A stretch of 64,000 nt of DNA from Pseudomonas sp. StFLB209 (lineage in GTDB: Bacteria > Pseudomonadota > Gammaproteobacteria > Pseudomonadales > Pseudomonadaceae), in the NCBI RefSeq assembly GCF_000829415.1, contig NZ_AP014637.1, positions 5,473,001-5,537,000 on the forward strand. Reading direction: 5' to 3'. This document shows, one piece after another, positions 6,809 through 15,327 of this stretch. The number at the start of each line of letters is the position of its first letter. Position 1 is the first letter of the stretch. The position numbers were made by a program, and so were the translations under genes. Below the pieces are notes generated by a model. The model did no database searches. It had not been told where the DNA came from and saw only the letters and a list, made by a program, of their open reading frames with translations.

Positions 6809-9324
6809 TGGCACGTATGCCCCTGACGCGTCTGTTCAGCCTTGCACTGCGCCAGTTACAGCGCGATGCCCGCGCCGGTGAACTGCGCGTACTGTTCTTT
6901 GCCCTGATGGTGGCGGTGGCCGCCAGTACCGCCATCGGTTACTTCGGCGCCCGGCTCAATGCTGCCATGCTGCTGCGCGCCACCGAGTTTCTTGGCGCCG
7001 ACCTGATTCTGGAAGGCTCCAGCCCTGCCACTGACGAGCAGCGCGCTGCCGGCTTGCAGGCGGGACTCAAGCACGGCCAGATCGTGATTTTCTCCAGCGT
7101 GATCGCCACCGACGACGGCATTCAGCTGTCGAGCATCAAGGCCGTCGACGACGCCTACCCGTTGCGCGGCGAGCTGAAAAGCGCACCTGACCTCTACCAG
7201 GCCGACCAAGCCAGTAAAGGCCCCGCTCCCGGCGAGGCCTGGGCCGAAGCGCGGTTGCTGCCGGCAGTCAACATGAAAGTCGGCGATACCATTGATGTCG
7301 GGGCCAAGCCATTGAAGCTGACCCGCATCCTGACCTATGAACCGGACCGCGCCGGCAACTTCTACAGCCTCACCCCCCGCGTGATGATCAACCTGCAAGA
7401 CCTGCAGGCCACCGGCGTGGTCCAGCCCGGCAGCCGGGTGACATACCGCGAGATGTGGACCGGCTCGCCCCAGTCGCTGGCCGCCTACCGCCAGGCCATC
7501 GAGCCGGGCCTGCAACCGCACCAGGAAATCAAGGACGCCCGCGACGGCAGCCAACAGATCGGCGGAGCCTTGGGCAAGGCTGAGCGCTATCTGAATATGG
7601 CCAGCCTGGTGGCGGTGTTGCTTGCTGGGGTCGCCGTGGCGATGTCGGCAGCGCGCTTTGCGGCCCGGCGTTTCGATGCCAGCGCCCTGTTGCGCTGCCT
7701 GGGCCTGTCACGCCGCGAAGCACTGCTGCTGTTTGGTATGCAACTGGCGGTCATCGGCCTGGCGGCCAGTGCCAGCGGCGCATTGATCGGCTGGCTGGCA
7801 CAGCTGGGCCTGTTCAGCCTGCTGCATAACCTGCTGCCGGCCACCGTGCCACCCGGCGGAGTGATTCCGGCCCTGGCAGGGATCGGCACAGGCCTGGTGG
7901 CCCTTGCCGGCTTCGCCCTGCCGCCGCTGGCGGCACTGGGCCGGGTCCCGCCGCTGCGGGTCCTGCGCCGCGACATGCTGCCGGTACCGGCCAGTTCCTG
8001 GCTGGTCTATGGCGCGGCCATCGTCGCGCTGGGGCTGATCATGTGGCGCCTGAGCCTCGACTTGGTGCTGACCTTCGCATTGCTGGGTGGCGGTATTCTC
8101 GCTGCCGTGGTGTTCGGTGCTCTGCTGCTGATCGGCCTCAACAGCCTGCGCCGGCTGTTGGCCGGGGCGCCACTGCCCTGGCGCCTGGGCCTAGGCCAGT
8201 TGTTGCGCCACCCGCTGGCGGCCGCCGGACAGTCGCTGGCCTTCGGGTTGATTCTGTTGGCGATGGGCTTGATCGCCTTGTTGCGCGGTGAACTGCTCGA
8301 CACCTGGCAGAATCAGTTGCCTGAAGATGCTCCGAACTACTTCGTCCTCAATGTCCTGCCTGCCGACAAGGATCGCTTCAGTCAGACCCTCACCGGCCTG
8401 TCGAGCCACGCAGCGCCCCTGTACCCAGTGGTGCCGGGACGCTTGATGACGATCAACAGCGAGCCGGTCGGCCAGTTCGTCACCAAAGACTCGCGGGGCG
8501 AAAACGCCACCCGCCGCGACCTGAACCTGACCTGGGCCGCTGCCATGCCCGAGGGCAACAGCATCACGGCCGGCCGCTGGTGGGACAGCAACGCCCCGGC
8601 ACCGGCCGCCGATGCCGTGCCCGGTGTCTCGGTGGAAGCCAAGCTGGCCGACAGCCTGAACATCAAGCTTGGCGACCGCCTGGGTTTCAACGTCGGCGGC
8701 CTGACCCGCGAAACCGTGGTCACCAGTCTGCGCGATGTCAACTGGGACACCTTCCAGCCGAACTTCTTCATCATCTTCCAGCCCGGCACCCTCACCGACC
8801 TACCAACCACCTACATGACCAGTTTCTATGTGCCGTCGGGTCATGACCGGCAGATCGTCGAGCTGTCGCGCGCCTTCCCGTCAATCAGCATCCTCGGCGT
8901 CGAGGCACTGCTGGCACAGGTGCGCAGCATTCTCGATCAGGTGACCCTGGCCGTGCAGTTCGTCTTGCTGTTCGTGTTGGCGGCGGGCGTGGCGGTGCTG
9001 TTCTCCGGCTTGCAGGCGACCCTGGACGAACGCATTCGCCAAGGTGCATTGCTGCGCGCACTGGGCGCCGGCCGGGCCCTGCTGATCAAGTCACGACGCA
9101 TCGAGTTCGGTCTGCTGGGCGCCGCCAGCGGCCTGCTGGCCGCGCTGGGCTGTGAACTGGTGAGCTTTGCCTTGTACCGCTTCGCCTTCGACCTGCAATG
9201 GGCACCGCACCCGTGGCTGCTGGTACTGCCGTTGATCGGTGCCGTGCTGGTCGGGGGCGCCGGAGTCTACGGCACGCGCCGGGCACTCAACGCCAGCCCG
9301 CTGAGCGTGTTGCGCGAGGGTTGA
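6808..9324 (+). CDS. ybbP: ABC transporter permease YbbP (FtsX/MacB-like)
   Basis: An 838-residue integral membrane protein. One membrane segment near residues 20-40 precedes a large periplasmic domain. A cluster follows around residues 265-450 (SLVAVLLAGVAVAMSAARFAARRFDASALLRCLGLSRREALLLFG, the FtsX permease signature), then a second periplasmic domain, and a C-terminal FtsX domain with a repeat of the signature (RIRQGALLRALGAGRALLI). This duplicated FtsX layout is typical of YbbP/LolCE-like permeases. It is coupled to ybbA by overlapping stop and start codons and ends 48 bases before the convergent thioredoxin-fold gene. Confidence 0.9.
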   Translation: MARMPLTRLFSLALRQLQRDARAGELRVLFFALMVAVAASTAIGYFGARLNAAMLLRATEFLGADLILEGSSPATDEQRAAGLQAGLKHGQIVIFSSVIATDDGIQLSSIKAVDDAYPLRGELKSAPDLYQADQASKGPAPGEAWAEARLLPAVNMKVGDTIDVGAKPLKLTRILTYEPDRAGNFYSLTPRVMINLQDLQATGVVQPGSRVTYREMWTGSPQSLAAYRQAIEPGLQPHQEIKDARDGSQQIGGALGKAERYLNMASLVAVLLAGVAVAMSAARFAARRFDASALLRCLGLSRREALLLFGMQLAVIGLAASASGALIGWLAQLGLFSLLHNLLPATVPPGGVIPALAGIGTGLVALAGFALPPLAALGRVPPLRVLRRDMLPVPASSWLVYGAAIVALGLIMWRLSLDLVLTFALLGGGILAAVVFGALLLIGLNSLRRLLAGAPLPWRLGLGQLLRHPLAAAGQSLAFGLILLAMGLIALLRGELLDTWQNQLPEDAPNYFVLNVLPADKDRFSQTLTGLSSHAAPLYPVVPGRLMTINSEPVGQFVTKDSRGENATRRDLNLTWAAAMPEGNSITAGRWWDSNAPAPAADAVPGVSVEAKLADSLNIKLGDRLGFNVGGLTRETVVTSLRDVNWDTFQPNFFIIFQPGTLTDLPTTYMTSFYVPSGHDRQIVELSRAFPSISILGVEALLAQVRSILDQVTLAVQFVLLFVLAAGVAVLFSGLQATLDERIRQGALLRALGAGRALLIKSRRIEFGLLGAASGLLAALGCELVSFALYRFAFDLQWAPHPWLLVLPLIGAVLVGGAGVYGTRRALNASPLSVLREG

Positions 9325-9372
9325 ATCACCGCGCCGGCCGGTCTGTAACGACCGGCCGGCACCACGCGGGTG

Positions 9373-9930
9373 TCAGATATTCGCCTTGGCGATCCACTCG
9401 GCCGGCTTGTCTCTGCTACCAATCGCATCGTGCACCACCCCATCGACCATGAAAGTCGGCGATACGTGAATGCTGTTCTGGCGGGAGTATTTGCAGTGCC
9501 ATTTGATGGCATGTTCCAGTTGCGGCTGAGCGAACGCCTCGGCCAGCTTCACACCGCTATAGCCTTCGAGCCGGGCAATGATCTGATTAGGCGTGGCGTC
9601 CATGTTCGGGCCGCTGGCATGGTGATCGAACTCGAACTCCTCACGGTGCGCAGCAATTGCCGCCATCACCCTTTTGGCCGTGTCCTTGCCGCCAGGCAAG
9701 GTCGAGGCGGCCAGGATGCAACGCACCAGCACCCCGGAAAACATATGCCAGGGCTGCGAATGCAGGCGGATTTTAAGGGTTACCCGGTCCTCACCCGCTT
9801 CGGCGAGAAAGTCATCGAGCTTGTTCAACGCCCTTATCGAAAACGGGCACGTCGGCTCCAGAAACACTTCGAACGTACGCGGGCCGTGGCCCCAGATCAG
9901 GGGATCGGCATTCCAGACAGCAGTTTCCAT
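9373..9930 (-). CDS. Thioredoxin-fold protein of the DsbA-like group with CPFS motif
   Basis: A 185-residue cytoplasmic protein. The first strand TFEVFLEPTCPFSIRALNKL carries a CPFS motif in the position of the thioredoxin CxxC, so the resolving cysteine is replaced by serine; the fold-typical cis-proline segment is VSPTFMVDG near residue 160. No signal peptide is seen. Single-cysteine proteins of this shape occur in the DsbA/FrnE/2-hydroxychromene-carboxylate isomerase superfamily. It lies 57 bases downstream of the SDR gene on the same strand, suggesting a joint small-molecule metabolic role rather than disulfide formation. Confidence 0.65.
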   Translation of the reverse strand: METAVWNADPLIWGHGPRTFEVFLEPTCPFSIRALNKLDDFLAEAGEDRVTLKIRLHSQPWHMFSGVLVRCILAASTLPGGKDTAKRVMAAIAAHREEFEFDHHASGPNMDATPNQIIARLEGYSGVKLAEAFAQPQLEHAIKWHCKYSRQNSIHVSPTFMVDGVVHDAIGSRDKPAEWIAKANI

Positions 9931-9987
9931 GATTTCTCCATGATGGATCGGCTTGATCAGTATCGACCGCAGGCGGCCGACGGGTGT

Positions 9988-10740
9988 TCAGAACTGCACG
10001 CCACGGCTCAGGCCACCATCGACCAGCAAGGTGGTGCCGGTAATGAAACTGGCGGCAGGACTGGCGAGAAACACGGCAGCCCGTGCCACCTCCTCCGGCC
10101 GGCCCATGCGCCCAAACGGGTTGGCCGCCAGGCATTGGGCGAAGGTCTCTGGCTGCTCGCGCTCAATGGTGCCCCAGACACCGTCCGAAAAATACACATT
10201 GCCCGGCGAAACGGTGTTGACCCGGATGCCCTCCCCGGCATGCCGCGCCGACAAGGTCTTGCCGTAATGCGTCAACGCCGCCTTGAGCACCCCGTAAGGC
10301 TCAGCGAACTGATCGACTTCGCGTCCTGAAACGCTGGAAATCAGCACCACCGCGCCCGCCCGAGACGTCCTCAACCAGGGCAGCGCGGCGCTAACCAGGC
10401 TGACCGTACCCAGCAGGTCGGTGTCGAATGCCTTGCGCCACACCTCAGCCTCGCTGCCAGCCGCCAATGCGCTGACGTTGGGCACCACGATATCGATACC
10501 CCCCAGCCGTTGGGCGCTGCTGGCGACCCAGTCGGCCACCTGCGCGGGCCTGGTGATATCCAGCGCGAAGCCACAACAATCCCGCCCAAGCGCAGCTTCG
10601 GCGGCCCGCACCTCGTCTTTGTTCCTGGCACAGAACGAAACCTGTGCGCCTTCAGCCAGAAAGCTTTCCACGATCGCCCGGCCGATACCACGGGTGCCGC
10701 CGCTGACCAATACCCGCTTGCCTGTGAGTTGAAGATCCAT
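9988..10740 (-). CDS. SDR family NAD(P)-dependent oxidoreductase
   Basis: A 250-residue classical short-chain dehydrogenase. It shows the cofactor motif VSGGTRGIGRAI (GxxxGxG), the DIT acid segment, the catalytic Ser in VVLISSVSG, YGVLKAALTHYGKTL supplying the Tyr-x3-Lys pair, VNTVSPGNVYF, and the C-terminal FITGTTLLVDGGLSRG. Proteins of this layout reduce ketones or oxidise secondary alcohols; the substrate is not evident. The ATG that opens MDLQLTGKRVLV is preferred to one five codons upstream. It is divergent from an IclR-type regulator 92 bases away, the likely controller. Confidence 0.85.
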   Translation of the reverse strand: MDLQLTGKRVLVSGGTRGIGRAIVESFLAEGAQVSFCARNKDEVRAAEAALGRDCCGFALDITRPAQVADWVASSAQRLGGIDIVVPNVSALAAGSEAEVWRKAFDTDLLGTVSLVSAALPWLRTSRAGAVVLISSVSGREVDQFAEPYGVLKAALTHYGKTLSARHAGEGIRVNTVSPGNVYFSDGVWGTIEREQPETFAQCLAANPFGRMGRPEEVARAAVFLASPAASFITGTTLLVDGGLSRGVQF

Positions 10741-10832
10741 AATCTGCTCCAGCAAAATGAAAACGCAGGTACTCTATCGAGCCTCACGCACTGCTCGTGA
10801 GGTTGCTCAAGCAAAACAGGGAAATTCCGGCA

Positions 10833-11582
10833 ATGCCGAAAAATACGCCAGAGGACAGCAGGCCGAACCCGCGAAATCGCGCTATCCAGTCGCTGGAGCG
10901 CGGCATGAGCCTGCTCGAACAGCTCAAGATCAAGCCTCAGGGTGCGCGTCTGCAGGAGCTGTGCGCCGCCACCGGGCTGTCCTGCAGCACCGGCCACGGG
11001 CTACTCGACACACTGGTCGAGCTGGGCTACGTGAACCGCTGCGGCACGCACTACAGTCTGGGCCTGCGTATGGGGGCACTGGCCGAGTCCGGCACCGCGC
11101 CTGCCAGCCGCCTGCGCGAACTGTTCAATCCTGCGCTGCGTGCCTTTAACGAACTGTGCGAAGAAAATTGTGTTTTGGCCGTACCTGGCGGCACCCGCAA
11201 CTACCTGGCGCTGGCGGCCCTGGACCGTCACGGCAGGCCACTGGAGTGGAGCGCCGATGCACGCCGCGACAGGCTGACCACCTCCGCAGTGGGCAAGGTA
11301 TTTCTCGCCAACGACCCGGCGTTGCTGCGCAGAATAAGACGCAAGCAGGCACTGGGCCCGGTACTGGAGCAGGAACTGGCGCAGATTGGCAAAAGCGGGT
11401 TTGCGCTGGACCTGCAAAACTCCGAACAGGGCCTGCATTGCATGGCAATCCCGCTGCGCCTGAACGGCAGACTGGTCGGCGCGCTGGGCACCGGCGCACC
11501 GGCCGGACGCTTGCAATCGGCGGTGATGAGCCGCCTGGCCCGGCGGGCGATGCGCGATCTGCTGCATTTGGCCAGAGCCTGA
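10833..11582 (+). CDS. IclR family transcriptional regulator
   Basis: A 249-residue regulator. The N-terminal winged helix-turn-helix (RAIQSLERGMSLLEQL...LQELCAATGLSCSTGHGLLDTLVELGYV, residues about 15-70) is followed by the IclR effector-binding domain with the recognisable segments TSAVGKVFLAN and CMAIPLRLNGRLVGALG. The start MPKNTPEDS is chosen; the upstream ATG 12 codons earlier adds unrelated sequence. It is divergent from the SDR/thioredoxin-fold pair, which is the probable target operon. Effector unknown. Confidence 0.85.
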   Translation: MPKNTPEDSRPNPRNRAIQSLERGMSLLEQLKIKPQGARLQELCAATGLSCSTGHGLLDTLVELGYVNRCGTHYSLGLRMGALAESGTAPASRLRELFNPALRAFNELCEENCVLAVPGGTRNYLALAALDRHGRPLEWSADARRDRLTTSAVGKVFLANDPALLRRIRRKQALGPVLEQELAQIGKSGFALDLQNSEQGLHCMAIPLRLNGRLVGALGTGAPAGRLQSAVMSRLARRAMRDLLHLARA

Positions 11583-11609
11583 ACGGCCAGTTCAGGCGCG
11601 AACTCAGAC

Positions 11610-13493
11610 TCAGACGTTGAAGCGCCCCAGCAAGCGACCCTGCTCGCCCACCTGCTCAACCATCAGCGCACATTGACGCACCTGCTCCTCGGCACCGGCA
11701 GCCACTTCGTGGCTGATATCGCGGATATTGGTGGTGTTGCGATTGATCTCCTCAGTGGTCGCGCTCTGCTCTTCGGCTGCGGTGGCGATCTGGGTGTTCA
11801 TGTCGTTGATGTGCACGATGGCCTGGCGAATACGCGCCAGCATCTCGTTGGCTGCGCCTGCTTCCTCGGCGGTCTTGCTGGCGCTGTCGCGGCTTTTTTG
11901 CATACGCGACTCGGCCTGACGCACGCCGGCCTGCAACTGATCGATCATCTGGCGGATTTCCTGGGTCGACTGCTGAGTGCGCGAAGCCAGGGTACGCACC
12001 TCATCGGCCACCACGGCAAACCCGCGCCCTGACTCACCGGCCCGCGCCGCCTCGATGGCAGCGTTCAACGCCAGCAGGTTGGTCTGCTCGGCAATGCTGG
12101 TGATCACCCCCAGAATCGACTCAATGTTATCGCTGAACTGCGCCAGCTCCAGAACCGCCTGCCCTGCGTCTTCCATTTCACCTGCCAGCCGCTTGATCGC
12201 CTCTGTCGAGCGCAACACCACCCGCTCGCCGCTTTCGGCCTCCTGGTTGGCCGCCAGCGCCGCCTGGGCCGCCACCTGGGCATTGCGCGCGACGTCCTCG
12301 GCAGTCGACGACATTTCCTGCATGGCAGTGGCCAGTTGATCGAGTTCCTGCAACTGACGCTGCAGCCGCTCATCGGCCTGGGTGGCCTCGTGGGAGGTGG
12401 CCGCAGTGCTGGTCCGTACCTGGCTGGAGGTGCCGAGAATCTGGCTGATCAGGCTCTGCAGGCTTTGCAGGAAATCGTTGAACTCTCTGGACACGGTCGC
12501 CACTTCATCTGTGCCGTTGGCCGGCAGTCGGCGGGTCAGGTCACCCTCGCCGCTATTGACCTCCTTGATCGAACGTTGCAGCAGATCCAGCGGTTTGAGC
12601 AGATGGCTCATGAACGTGCCGAGCACCAGCAGGCTGAGGACCACGCCCAGCACGGTGGCGATGATGGCGCGCCACGTCAGGCTGTCTGCCTCGGCCATGA
12701 CGATCTTCTCGTCAAGCACCACACCAATGTACCAGTCGGCGCCGCGCAGATTGCTCAACGGCGTGAAAGACACCAGCAGATCCTTGTCGCCGGCATGAAT
12801 ATCCTGCAAGCCGCCGGTCAGCGTTGGCTGCTGGCCGGCAAACAGTTCGCTGTAGTTCTTGCCGTTCATCTCGGCCTTGGGGTGAGAAATGATCGTACCG
12901 TTTTTGCTCAACAGGAAGGCGTAGCCGGCCTTGTTGAAGTCCAGGGTATTGACCGCATCGACTACCACTTTCAGGCGCAGGTCACCGCCCAGCACACCCA
13001 TGAACTGCCCGCCATTGCGGATCGGGGTGACCGCAGAAATCAGGTTCTCGCCGGTGATGCCATCGACATAGGGCTCTGTGAGCACCGTCTTGTCAGCGGC
13101 CTTGCCCTGGGCATACCAGGGCCGCACACGACCGTCCCAGTCCGGCTTGGGCTGCCAGGAATCGAGGTTCTTGAGGGTTTTGCCGTCGGCGTCCAGCGAG
13201 CCGAAGATCATGATGAACTCATCTTTGAGCACTTGGCTGTTAATGCTCAGGTTGATCTGCTCAAGGCTGTAACGGGCGGCGATATTCTGCGCCATCAGGT
13301 CCATCAGCCTGAGTTTGGCATTGAGCCAGTTCTCGATCTGCCGGGCCAGCGCACTGCTGGACTCGCCGATGCTTGCAGAGGTTTGCTTATACAGGGTGTC
13401 GCGCACCTGAGTGATCTGCGACAACGATAACAGGCTGGTCGTAAGAAACAGCACGGCAGCCGCGGCCAGGCTGACCTTTCGCACGATTTTCAC
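11610..13493 (-). CDS. Methyl-accepting chemotaxis protein with dCache sensor
   Basis: A 627-residue transmembrane chemoreceptor. TM1 lies at about residues 5-25, a dCache_1 periplasmic domain at about 30-270, TM2 near 275-297, then HAMP and the cytoplasmic signalling coiled coil with the conserved tip [19 protein letters not shown]. The ligand pocket has [15 protein letters not shown] and GVLGGDL, closely resembling the amino-acid/amine sensor motif of PctA-type receptors. No CheR-binding pentapeptide is seen at the C-terminus. A GTG at 13493 is taken as start because GGAG lies seven bases before it; a GTG two codons upstream would be too close to that site. Confidence 0.92.
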   Translation of the reverse strand: MKIVRKVSLAAAAVLFLTTSLLSLSQITQVRDTLYKQTSASIGESSSALARQIENWLNAKLRLMDLMAQNIAARYSLEQINLSINSQVLKDEFIMIFGSLDADGKTLKNLDSWQPKPDWDGRVRPWYAQGKAADKTVLTEPYVDGITGENLISAVTPIRNGGQFMGVLGGDLRLKVVVDAVNTLDFNKAGYAFLLSKNGTIISHPKAEMNGKNYSELFAGQQPTLTGGLQDIHAGDKDLLVSFTPLSNLRGADWYIGVVLDEKIVMAEADSLTWRAIIATVLGVVLSLLVLGTFMSHLLKPLDLLQRSIKEVNSGEGDLTRRLPANGTDEVATVSREFNDFLQSLQSLISQILGTSSQVRTSTAATSHEATQADERLQRQLQELDQLATAMQEMSSTAEDVARNAQVAAQAALAANQEAESGERVVLRSTEAIKRLAGEMEDAGQAVLELAQFSDNIESILGVITSIAEQTNLLALNAAIEAARAGESGRGFAVVADEVRTLASRTQQSTQEIRQMIDQLQAGVRQAESRMQKSRDSASKTAEEAGAANEMLARIRQAIVHINDMNTQIATAAEEQSATTEEINRNTTNIRDISHEVAAGAEEQVRQCALMVEQVGEQGRLLGRFNV

Positions 13494-13747
13494 AGGCACG
13501 CTCCAGAATAATTTGTAAGAATATTTTTACAGGTACTGCAATAGCTAAATGACGGCACATCAAGCCAATACGCCATTTGTATCGTTGTTTCTCATGGTTT
13601 CTGAAGCCTTTTTGGCCAAAAGAGTAGTAAATAATTTACACCTTCTTTCCATGTACCTTCCCGTCCCCCGACACGGCCCGTTATATTCAGCGCCTGTCCC
13701 TGGCTGGGCGCCGTCCAGCCCTTGATCAACCTGCCAACGGAGGCGGC

Positions 13748-14236
13748 TTGGCGACCAACATCATCACCCGCGAAGGCCACGACAAGCTCAAGGCCGAACT
13801 CGATCACCTGTGGCGGGTTTATCGCCCGGAAATCACCCAGAAAGTCTCCTGGGCGGCGTCACTGGGCGACCGCAGCGAAAACGCCGACTACCAGTACAAC
13901 AAGAAATTGTTGCGCGAAATCGATCGCCGCGTGCGCTATCTGCGCAAACGTCTGGAAGATGTAAAAGTCGTGGATTACTCGCCGCAGCAGGAGGGCAAAG
14001 TGTTCTTCGGCGCCTGGGTCGAAGTCGAAAACGATGACGGGCAGACCATGAAGTTTCGCATTGTCGGCCACGACGAGATCTACGGCCGCAGCGACTACAT
14101 CTCCATCGACTCGCCCATGGCACGGGCGCTGCTCAAGAAAGAGCAAGACGACGAGGTGGTGGTGCAGATCCCCGATGGCCAGGCGACCTGGTACATCAAC
14201 AGCATTGCTTATCGGCTGGCGGATCAAGGCAACTGA
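13748..14236 (+). CDS. greB: Transcription elongation factor GreB
   Basis: A 162-residue GreA/GreB family protein that rescues backtracked RNA polymerase by stimulating transcript cleavage. The N-terminal coiled coil holds the acidic tip in the segment SLGDRSENADYQYNKK, with the conserved Asp and Glu, followed by the FKBP-like C-terminal domain (FFGAWVEVENDDGQTMKFRIVGHDE...SPMARALL). The GreB-type segment RVRYLRKRLEDVKVV distinguishes it from GreA. Translation starts at a TTG, four bases after GGAGG, and yields the expected N-terminus MATNIITREGH. Confidence 0.96.
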   Translation: MATNIITREGHDKLKAELDHLWRVYRPEITQKVSWAASLGDRSENADYQYNKKLLREIDRRVRYLRKRLEDVKVVDYSPQQEGKVFFGAWVEVENDDGQTMKFRIVGHDEIYGRSDYISIDSPMARALLKKEQDDEVVVQIPDGQATWYINSIAYRLADQGN

Positions 14237-14252
14237 TCCGCCCGCGCAACCT

Positions 14253-14564
14253 TCAGCCCAGGGTAATAAGCCCCTGGCGGGCAATCCGGGTCAGGTCGCG
14301 GATCACCGCCGGCGCACTATCGGCATCCGGGGCATGGATCACCGCCAGATCGAACTGGTCATTGGCGTAGCCGGACAACGGCTGGCGGGTATCGACGAAC
14401 TGCAACAGAAAGGCACTGGCCTTGCCGCCTTTACGCGGCCAGCCGTCCAGATAACGCAGCAGGGTCGGTTGATGCACACCACCGAGCAGGATCCGCGGGT
14501 TCTTGCGGCCGATATAGGCGGTGACGGGGGAAATACGCAGGGGGCGGCGCTGGGTCTGGCTCAT
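14253..14564 (-). CDS. Conserved hypothetical protein next to greB
   Basis: A 103-residue protein of unknown function, starting MSQTQRRPLRISPVTAYIG. Features are a basic N-terminus, GRKNPRILLGGVHQPTLLRYLDGW, and an acidic alanine-rich centre ending in VIRDLTRIARQGLITLG. No signal peptide, membrane helix or known motif is seen. It is convergent with greB, 16 bases apart. An upstream ORF extension is rejected because its sequence is cysteine-rich and not protein-like. Confidence 0.55.
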   Translation of the reverse strand: MSQTQRRPLRISPVTAYIGRKNPRILLGGVHQPTLLRYLDGWPRKGGKASAFLLQFVDTRQPLSGYANDQFDLAVIHAPDADSAPAVIRDLTRIARQGLITLG

Positions 14565-14783
14565 GCTCTGGGTCTCTGCCTCACTGATTCCGCTGGGCAG
14601 CGGTGGGAGGCAACACCGAACCAACGTTTTAGCGGTATTTCGGCTTGAGCCGGGCGCCCCGCAAGTAGTTGTTAAATCGGCGCAGGTGGCCATCTTAGGG
14701 CCAGTAGTGAGGGCAACGCAAGCACAGTAACGCCCAAGACCGTGCAATGCACGGTCCTGGCAGCGTCGATCAATTCAGTGGCT

Positions 14784-15224
14784 TCAGACTCGCGCGGCAA
14801 TCGCCCGGTCAACCGACAGCTTGCCTGCCCCTTCGATCAGCACAGCCACCGCGCCGCCCAGCAGCGCCAGGGCAAATTCGTAGCCGTTGTTGGCCATGAA
14901 CAGGCCGTTGGCCAAATGCACACTGATGATCGCCACACCCAGCAGGAAGATCAGCACCGCGGCGGCCGGACGGGCCAGCAGACCGATGACGAAGGCCACA
15001 CCGCCGAAGAATTCGGCACTGCCAGACAACAGCGCCATCAGGTAGCCAGGTGTCAGGCCAATGCTTTCCATCCACTGGCCGGTGCCTTCCAGACCGTAGC
15101 CACCGAAGGCGCCAAACAGCTTCTGGCTGCCGTGGGCGATGAAGATAATACCGACGATGATGCGGATGACCGTGATGCCCAGGCCAGCACGGGTAGACAG
15201 AACAGTGTTGATCAGGTTTTTCAT
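14784..15224 (-). CDS. DoxX family inner membrane protein
   Basis: A 146-residue protein with four predicted membrane helices: IRIIVGIIFIAHG, YLMALLSGSAEFFGGVAFVIGLL, AAAVLIFLLGVAIISVHL and FALALLGGAVAVLI. The family motif HGSQKLFGAFGGYG follows the first helix and is diagnostic of DoxX/YqjF proteins. Members associate with thiosulfate:quinone oxidoreductase or oxidative-stress systems, but most are uncharacterised. It appears monocistronic, with an AT-rich 100-bp region upstream. Confidence 0.85.
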   Translation of the reverse strand: MKNLINTVLSTRAGLGITVIRIIVGIIFIAHGSQKLFGAFGGYGLEGTGQWMESIGLTPGYLMALLSGSAEFFGGVAFVIGLLARPAAAVLIFLLGVAIISVHLANGLFMANNGYEFALALLGGAVAVLIEGAGKLSVDRAIAARV

Positions 15225-15327
15225 TTCGGTGATTCCAATTGAGTGATAAGCGGGAATGGCGCCATCATAATCGAATCAATAAATATGAAAATCGCAAAAA
15301 ACTCGGCATTAAAATCGAATTATTCGA

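Noticed and set aside
12336..13430. 364-codon + strand ORF opposite the dCache chemoreceptor
   Set aside because: Antisense shadow; the chemoreceptor frame is unambiguous.
13592..13807. 71-codon minus strand ORF before greB
   Set aside because: Overlaps the greB start and its ribosome binding site; no motif.
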